Shown: piece after piece, positions 57,147 to 64,000 of the stretch
How the letters are laid out: each line of letters opens with the position of its first letter
Numbering within the stretch: position 1 is the first letter of the stretch
DNA from: Owenia fusiformis
Lineage: Eukaryota; Annelida; Polychaeta; Sabellida; Oweniidae
Reading direction: 5' to 3'
Assembly: GCA_903813345.2 (NCBI GenBank)
Contig: CAIIXF020000006.1
Coordinates: 16,992,348-17,056,347, forward strand
Length of the DNA stretch: 64,000 nucleotides
Notes under the pieces: generated by a model
The model's input: only the letters and a program-made list of their open reading frames with translations
Databases searched by the model: none
Told to the model about the DNA's origin: nothing
Translations under genes and position numbers: made by a program

Positions 57147-58344
57147 TTATATTGTGATTTCACTTCTTCAAAAGAGAGCTTCATCAACATCGCCAATACT
57201 CAGGAGAGAGCAATAAATACAGTTCACATTCTCAACAGTCCCTGTCTTAATCTCATATGCGCCATTCAAAGGTTTGCGTGAGACTCTCCCACGTGAGGGC
57301 ATTGCTCACAGGGTGGAGAAATTGACTCATTAGGTTGCTCCCAGGGAAGAAAATTTTGACAACACAATTTTTTTTGGAAAATCCCAACCCGTTCTCATGT
57401 GGCCTTTGCTAGAACCATCATGGCAAATACATTACGGACATTTTTTAATGGAAAATGTATTTAGAAAACCATTGGTTATTTTATGTGGGTGCCAGCCCAC
57501 ATATTTACTTTTTTCCTTCCTGATTCTATTATTTTATTTTTCATTTTGCTTTTGAAAGTGCGATCACCAATCTGCCATAATGCCAAGCAGTTTTTTATGT
57601 GGGATTTAGCTTTCAAGATAGAGTGATATTGTGAAGAACCTGCCAAGCATAAAATTAATACAGATAGGATTTAATGTTTAGAGTTGCATCGATTTAATAC
57701 TAAGGTCCCTTAATTGATTCCAGTGATCCTTAAAGTGAGCTGTATTTGAATAGGTTTATAGGTGAGTGACCTCTAAAAAGTCTAAATCGTACCTTTCTCT
57801 GATTTATATAGTACATATGCATACTTTGTGGTAGTTGTATGCCAAAAGATAATGGAATGGTTATCCTTCATGGAAAAATATGCCTTTATGCCTTTTCAGG
57901 CTTTTATTTTTGCTTTATTTTGAAGAAATCATGTCATCAAAATATAAGGAATCACCACTAAGCACACCAAATGGTGCCATTTTTGTTTCCAGGGTTTTAC
58001 AACACCACAAGACTGGCTGTGGCAGCTGCTTGAAACACTATTAAACACAAGTTATGATTATAGTTTAGTTTGAAGAAATATGAGGTTATTATTACATTCT
58101 CTGAAGGTTAGAGAACCTTTGTGAAATAAGCTACAACATATGTTGAAGACTTATCTATACGAGACTGATCAAATATTCATCCAGCAAAATGTTTTATCAA
58201 AGTAATATCTCTTTTCCTTGAATATCACATATTTCAAGTCCTTTTAATTTATATTGAGTAGAAAAATTGATTTTTTATTGATTAAGGTCAGTTTTAGGTT
58301 TGAAGGTCATGTTCAGATGTCTTAACCAAGGTTAATGACATGTG
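57147..58344. other. AT-rich, no gene called
   Basis: 57052-57357 is the second source segment (C) of the composite insertion. No exon supported. Confidence 0.35.
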
Positions 58345-58368
58345 TTTATAATGTTCAGTGTGTGTAGC

Positions 58369-59838
58369 GTAATGATAGTGGTGGTGTTTGTGTTAATTTA
58401 GCTCAGAGTCTACTTAAAATTTCGATATTTCATGCATGTGTCAATCACTTAGGAGACATTTGGGGAAAAGTTTTTTACGTATACCAATAGTTTTACTTTA
58501 TCAGAACCTCTACTCCTTTGGGGTAATAATCAATTTTACCAGATGAATAAAGACTTATGGCAAGTCTCTATTTACGTCAGTGTGTCCATTAGGATTCCTT
58601 TATAATAGAACAAAATCCATAAGCTTGCAAGCCACTAGGCTTATCTACTGACCATTTTGATACAATATTAATCACCCATGGTCTGGTGATTAGGGATTTA
58701 TTTTGGCTCAATATGCTGCAAGTGACTTACTTTAAAAATTAGTACCCTGCTATCTTGACAGCAACAGGCTAGTTAGGAATATCCCTTTAATGACAGGCCC
58801 ATAGCCAGGGGGTTCAATGGGTTCGAGCTCCCCCCCCATCCCTGGCCAAAAATTCTTTCAAAATCATGCAGTTTTTCATTTTGGGCATTTTTGAACAAAA
58901 TTGTCAAAAGTGAACCCCCTTGGCAAATCCTGGCTACGGGCCTGAATGAGGCAATTAAAATTCCCATAAAGGGTCTAAAGTTTCATTTCAGATAATTGAT
59001 TATTATGATTTTATCATATGTAATAGCCAGAGGATGATGTGACTTGTCAAATGGGATCAGGATTCTCTGCAACCATTTAATAAACATTGGCTGTTTATAA
59101 ACATCGGCTGTTTATAAACATCGTCTGTCCCAGTGACTTTAGGATGATAAACCAATGTGAAAACTTATTCCTTTATCATACCATGTACAAGATCATTTCT
59201 AACAGGGGAATACTATGGGATATAAACAACCATCATTTCCAGGAAGTTGCGTCATGTGGGAGGGCTTGAGCAGGCGCATACAAATGGATTTATGTTTATG
59301 TTATTCTTGTATTATTGGCTATTAATGGACTTTTTGATCATAACAACAATCCTAATTGAATATTATAGAAAATACATCCTTATTTGGTGTGATGGGCTTT
59401 TTACATTGAATTCCCAATTGTTCTTACGAGAAATCAAATAAAAATAAAATGAAAAGTAAATTATATATTTTCCTGTTTTCCATGTCATTTGATGATATAG
59501 TCAAAATATAGAATGATGCTTTATGTAATCAGTATAGAGAGGCAGTCGATGGAGTATGTCCTGACAAAATTTGTTCACTAGATGCAGGTGTTCACTAAAG
59601 AGAGGTATTCACTAAGACAAGTTTTACTGTTATATTGTGATTTCACTTCTTCAAAAGAGAGCTTCATCAACATCGCCAATACTCAGGAGAGAGCAATAAA
59701 TACAGTTCACATTCTCAACAGTCCCTGTCTTAATCTCATATGCGCCATTCAAAGGTTTGCGTGAGACTCTCCCACGTGAGGGCATTGCTCACAGGGTGGA
59801 GATATTGACTCATTAGGTTGCTCCCAGGGAAGAAAATT
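58369..59838. repeat. composite templated insertion (copy of A joined to copy of C)
   Basis: 58369-59537 is a near-identical copy of 53561-54733. At a shared TAG it switches to a copy of 57052-57357 that runs to 59840. The whole is flanked by a 26-bp direct repeat, TTTATAATGTTCAGTGTGTG then TAGCGT, at 58345-58370 and 59839-59864. The MITE copy at 58794-58944 came along inside. No transposon end is found at the outer junctions. Confidence 0.85.
58794..58944. mobile_element. CAGGCCCGTAGCC MITE, secondarily duplicated copy
   Basis: Identical in layout to 54005-54156, including AATGA flanks, with one fewer C in the internal run. It arrived by duplication of segment A, not by its own transposition. 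Confidence 0.75.
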
Positions 59839-60119
59839 TTTATAATGTTCAGTGTGTGTAGCGTTTGGAAACTTATAACTTATTTTAAAGAATGATTTAT
59901 CTGTAGACAGACTGTCCATTGTGAAAATATTACTATGTGTATGTGATTTATGAATCAAACTTCAAAAATATTAATGTTTGGGAGATAATTAGAATTTCAT
60001 GTTAAAGATTGGTTATTTGTGAATGTCATAGGTTCAATGAATCTTAACACTTAATAGATCATTTTGAAGGTTAAAACATCAGAATATTTTGTATCCCTCA
60101 TATACCTACTGTACCTTTA

Positions 60120-60565
60120 CAGTGATCTCTACAGGAATTCTTCTCAAATTCTCATTATCACAATTTAGATCAAAATTTGTTCAAAATATACCCATTTTTC
60201 ATGATTTTTCTCATTTTCAAATGGGTGCAAATGGATTTTAAGGTGGGTGCAAGCCTATTTTCAAAATCTCAGGTGGGTGTTACAGGCCTGTCAACTGTCC
60301 CGCAACTTGCGTATTTGTCACGCATTTGCTGAAGAATTTGAAGTCACGCCAATTATTTTTGCGTGACAGAAAATGTCACGCAAATACGCATTTTACCTGG
60401 TAATTGTCAAGCAAAAATATTTCTGTAGAAACATTTCTAAAAAAGATCGTATACACAGCAAAAATACGAACGACGGAAAAAAATGTACGCATTTCGTTCG
60501 GACTTTTCACGCGAATTACGTATATGTCACGCATTCCGTTCAAAATTTTTCCTACCTACCCACCA

Positions 60566-60597
<32 letters not shown>

Positions 60598-60835
60598 ATT
60601 TGATGGATGAATGTTTGAAACGCGAGCGTAGCGAGCGCGAAAAATTTGACAAGATGTAATAAAATTTAAACCAAGGTGTTCAAAATTTGGATCAAGGTGT
60701 TCAGATTTGAACCAAGGTGTCCACATTTTGAGGGGAGGTGTTCAACATTTCCAAGTCACTCATGTTAGGTGTTCCCAAGTTGACAGGCCTGGTGTTATGG
60801 CATGCCCATTTGCTTTAATGCTGGGGAGATCACTG
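60120..60835. mobile_element. CAGTGATCTCC hAT-like element, interrupted by a second MITE
   Basis: Ends CAGTGATCTCTACAG and CTGGGGAGATCACTG with a CTTTA 5-bp duplication (60115-60119 and 60836-60840). Its body matches 9455-9630 in inverse orientation. A different MITE (60283-60791) is inserted inside. Confidence 0.75.
60283..60791. mobile_element. CAGGCCTGTCAACT MITE with 6-bp TSD, nested
   Basis: Ends CAGGCCTGTCAACTGTCCCG and AAGTTGACAGGCCTG. The exact 6-bp duplication GTGTTA lies at 60277-60282 and 60792-60797. It contains GTGACAGAAAATGTCACGC, a C run of about 30 (about 60568-60597), GCGAGCGTAGCGAGCGCG and AAGGTGTTCA/AAGGTGTCCA units. Six-bp duplication with a CAG end fits the hAT6-type group (inference). 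The ORFs ending in poly-Pro are artefacts of the C run. Confidence 0.8.
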
Positions 60836-60840
60836 CTTTA

Positions 60841-62261
60841 TCTCAAATGTATGTCATTACCTCAGTATAAACAGATAGCATATTGTTTTATTTCAAGATA
60901 CAGTATCTTCCTTCAATGCTTTAGGGTGTATTATATTTTGAATGTTGATGAAATACACAGCTTTTTGGTTTAAAAAAAGCTTTTGAAGATAAAATAGAAA
61001 TATATATTCACGATCTGTACTCAAGAATAGAAAAAAGATCAATAATTTCAACATTGTGCCCTATGCCACCGTGCTAGCTGTGAATAACATGTAGATAAAA
61101 AATAAAGAGGATATGATTCTATGCAACTATGCAAGAGCCTTTAATATGTTGGAGAATAATAATCTTATGTAAGGTCAGACCAAAAATACACACAACATAG
61201 ACGAACTTGCAAGGTGTTGTAAGGTGTATAAAAGGAGGGACCATATCAATACCCAACAAAATACAAAATTAATTTCATATTTAGTAGAGTTGTTCCCTCC
61301 ATCAATCAAAAAAAATAAAACATTTAAACAGACTTATTTTAATCAAAATTTACCCCAAAATGAAAACTAGCGTTTTCCCCTTCTAACGAAATTGATGTTG
61401 TAGGGCCTGATACGGTCCATCAAGATGATCCTAGTTTGCTAATATACTATATTAACAATCAGCCTCATATTTGGGCTGTTGAATAGTATTTCGTCTACAT
61501 ATATAATTAGCTCAAATACTCATTAGATGTAGTAAGATACCCCCTGCAATATTATGAGATAAGTGAAATTACCTAAGCTATATTTAAAGGTTTATAGTAT
61601 ATCTCTAGGAAAACTATGGTTATATATTTATACCTTATATACTATATTTTAGGAGGCTCCAGATACCAGTCAAGAATCAGAAATTTCTATCCATATTTTC
61701 TTGTGGCCAGATATGTATTTTGTCTATTTTCCTTCTGGATGTCAGCTTCGAACCATTTGTTTCACAAAAATAGTATCTCTTGAACATATGCTCCACAACC
61801 ATGACAACCATGAGCTTGTATTACTATTCTCTGACTAGGATAAACACAAAAATATATATTTCATTTGCTGAATCAACCAATGAATTTTACTACATGAATT
61901 TACATGTACAATTTATCAATAAAATTGAGATGACTGCCATCTACGTTCACTCGACTCCTGTTGGAGCGTGAAGACCGAGCGTGCAGAGATGTATGATCCG
62001 AGCAACATTAAGAAATATATGACATCAGAAAATTGTATGTGTATTATTTATGTTTTACATTAGCTCCACTCTGTCCTAAGATGACCTAATCATCTCTGTT
62101 CATCATTATAGTCTTCTCCCGACACATTGCTGGGTTATTTATTCTTTTCTGGATCGATGAAAACAAGGTTAACATTTCAAAATCAATAAGTATCTATCTA
62201 GGGGAATAGATTCGATTGTTCGGACACCAATCAGCATTTTAACTGTCACTTTGGATTTCAG
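60841..62261. other. AT-rich, no gene called
   Basis: No exon or repeat supported. Confidence 0.35.
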
Positions 62262-62391
62262 AATGTCTTCGTGGATTTGTGATTATGTTGGATCAGTTGA
62301 TCTCAAGGGTTCTGGTCCAAATTATATTTTGAAGTTTCGTGATAAATTTGATCCGAATCAGTGTTGTTTTTCAGAACTTCTGGTCCAGTGA
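62262..62391 (+). CDS. candidate terminal exon or small protein
   Basis: Acceptor TTAACTGTCACTTTGGATTTCAG ends at 62261. After one base an ATG (62263) opens 42 codons to TGA 62389: MSSWICDYVGSVDLKGSGPN, then YILKFRDKFDPNQCCFSELL and VQ. It could be the last exon of a + strand gene or a small complete ORF. The composition is balanced, with Trp, Cys and charged residues. No family recognised. Confidence 0.4.
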
Positions 62392-62830
62392 TAGGACTGT
62401 ATTGTACATGCAAGGTTCTAATGACCTAGTCCTTATTTTTTGTTGAACTGAGAAATTAATTATGTTCAAGATTTTATTCTATAATAAAACAGTACAGTAA
62501 CCATTATCATATTCAATAATGCTCTTTGTAGTTTTGATATTCAAATTCTCATTAATATCCATTACAAATAACACATGTTTAACCTTTTTAGAATCAGTTT
62601 TAGAATTATTTCATAGACTCATCCATTCTCACCCTACCACATGACAAAAGAAGAACATGTATTTGGCATGGGATTATGATGTTTATAAATTATCTGAAAT
62701 TGTTTGGGAGTAGAGGTCAAGGTCATACTTAGCCCATTGTCTTTACTCTTTGTCTTTTTCCATTTGTTTATTGTGGATTGAAGGAAGATATGATATCTTG
62801 CCTGAGGTTCTACCAGTTATACCCTATCTG

Positions 62831-63277
62831 CAGGCCTGTCAACTGTCCCGCAATTTGCGTATTTGTCACGCATTTGCTGAAGAATTTGAAGTCACGCCAG
62901 TTATTTTTGCGTGACAGAAAATGTCACGCAAATACGCATTTTACCTGGTAATTGTCAAGCAAAAATATTTCTGTACGCATTTCGTTCGGACTTTTCACGC
63001 GAATTACGTATATGTCACGCATTCCGTTCGAAATTTTTCGTACCTACCCCCCCCCCCCCCCCCCCCCCCCCCGTTGATGGATGTTTGAAATGCGAGCGTA
63101 GCGAGCGCGAAAAATTTGAGGTGTTCAACATTTGACAAGATGTAATAAAATTTAAACCAAGGTGTTCAAAATTTGGATCAAGGTGTCCAGATTTGGACCA
63201 AGGTGTCCACATTTTGAGGGGAGGTGTTCAACATTTCCAAGTCACTCATGTTAGGTGTTCCCAAGTTGACAGGCCTG
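62831..63277. mobile_element. CAGGCCTGTCAACT MITE with 6-bp TSD, second full copy
   Basis: Same ends as 60283-60791. Exact duplication TATCTG lies at 62825-62830 and 63278-63283. It has a C run of about 23 (63049-63071) and the same GTGACAGAAAATGTCACGC and GCGAGCGTAGCGAGCGCG blocks, with a 59-60 bp internal deletion relative to the other copy. Confidence 0.8.
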
Positions 63278-63283
63278 TATCTG

Positions 63284-63781
63284 TAACCTCTATTGGCTAA
63301 CCTATATGCACTATGCATCTAATCATACTCTGTTTTCTATGGTGGCTATGGTGCTAATAGGGAATTCATGTCTATCTATCAATGTCTATCTGATGTAGGT
63401 CGTATAAAATCTCCATTGATTAAATACAAGTCTTTAGCCACTAGGCCATTTCAGGCTGCCTCATTGTGCTTAATTACACCAACCAGACCTCTTGGAAGAA
63501 ATATTGTTTAGATGTATAAATAAAAAAATGAATGAATTAGATAGCAATAGGAACATTATACCTGTAATAAGCAGCTGTGACATTGATTTTATTGTGGAAA
63601 ACAATATAACAGCTACTGATAGGCATATAAACAATGCAAAAGATTACCTCTAAGAAAATAAAACTTTGCTCAAGTTGAATTCAGCAATCCAACTTTATGG
63701 TTTCATTGATATATTTTACAGTTTCTTAACAGAATTTTTAGATAAATAATCTGTACCGTTGTTAATTATTCCTCTATAAAT
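63284..63781. other. AT-rich flank of the right-edge gene
   Basis: Lies 3' of the - strand coding segment and may hold its 3'UTR or an intron. No polyadenylation signal stands out. Confidence 0.3.
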
Positions 63782-64000
63782 TCACTGTGTACCATCTTTA
63801 TTCCATACCCGAGGGCCTGAACATCGATACATTTCTGTACAGGCACCATGCAGAGGATGCTTAACTAGAAAATCAATATCATTCACAGGATAGTACAAAT
63901 TGAGAAGAGAAGCAATAGCTGCTCTGGACTGAACTCCAAGGAAAACTGGCTCCACAAATTCTCGATTAACCAACTTTTCTTTTAACGTCACAGGTTCGAT
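63782..64000 (-). CDS. partial coding segment at the right edge, unknown protein
   Basis: An open frame enters from the right edge and runs 72 codons to TGA at 63784-63782. It includes KEKLVNREFVEPVFLGVQSR, then AAIASLLNLYYPVNDIDFLV and KHPLHGACTEMYRCSGPRVW. Composition and local GC are coding-like, with little AT-driven bias. It may be a terminal exon. Alternatively a donor reading GATG|GTACAC just before the stop would make it internal. The start lies outside the window. No family recognised. Confidence 0.5.
   Translation of the reverse strand: MEPVTLKEKLVNREFVEPVFLGVQSRAAIASLLNLYYPVNDIDFLVKHPLHGACTEMYRCSGPRVWNKDGTQ

Noticed and set aside
60545-60610. Proline-rich ORF ends at 60373-60610 and 62911-63135
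   Set aside because: They come from long C homopolymers inside MITE copies, which may also be length-uncertain in the assembly.

Overview
This is animal nuclear DNA: AT-rich, mostly non-coding, with short exons behind pyrimidine-rich acceptors and GT donors, and a dense load of small transposons. The repeat families suggest a marine invertebrate, but I cannot fix the phylum. Two genes are identified with confidence. The first is a complete, single-coding-exon Shaker-type (Kv1) potassium channel at 15524-17086 on the + strand. The second is the first coding exon of the U1 snRNP 70 kDa protein (SNRNP70) at 14293-14436 on the - strand, about 1.1 kb from Kv1 and head to head with it.

Left part (1-15 kb). 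A pogo-like MITE abuts a deleted piggyBac-like element with TTAA duplications. Two phase-compatible + strand exons (3733-3836 and 4925-5473) encode an unrecognised Ser/Pro-rich protein. They are followed by a MITE with a perfect 9-bp target duplication, a - strand ORF with a signal-like N-terminus (9898-10254), a large foldback element, a RecQ-helicase-like fragment and SNRNP70 exon 1. No later SNRNP70 exon was recognised between that exon and the left edge.

Middle (17-38 kb). This is mainly repeat territory: a pogo-like TIR family whose interiors have grown into minisatellites (33-bp and 17-bp units), a 40-bp-arm hairpin flanked by 13-bp direct repeats, a 1.5-kb tandem array bounded by inverted ends, a 19-bp minisatellite and a GGCC-rich block. 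A few candidate exons are scattered among them.

Right part (38-64 kb). Open segments with splice sites suggest one or more unrecognised + strand multi-exon genes. The best is a terminal exon at 42721-42990 (89 codons and a stop). Others lie at 38157, 38816, 47611, 48551, 50414, 50782, 52575, 52773, 54772, 56120 and 62262, and several adjacent pairs are phase-compatible. Interleaved are a 1.87-kb PIF/Harbinger-like element, a 5'-truncated LINE with 17-bp duplications, hAT-like MITEs with 5-, 6- and 8-bp target duplications (one nested in another), a 50-bp minisatellite that seems to have grown out of an exon, and a composite templated insertion at 58369-59838 copied from two places 1-5 kb upstream. 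A - strand coding segment runs off the right edge.

Kv1 and SNRNP70 act in unrelated processes (membrane excitability and pre-mRNA splicing), so no functional cluster is implied. The main biological interest is the MITE content with its clear target-site duplications, and genes that a simple ORF search would miss.
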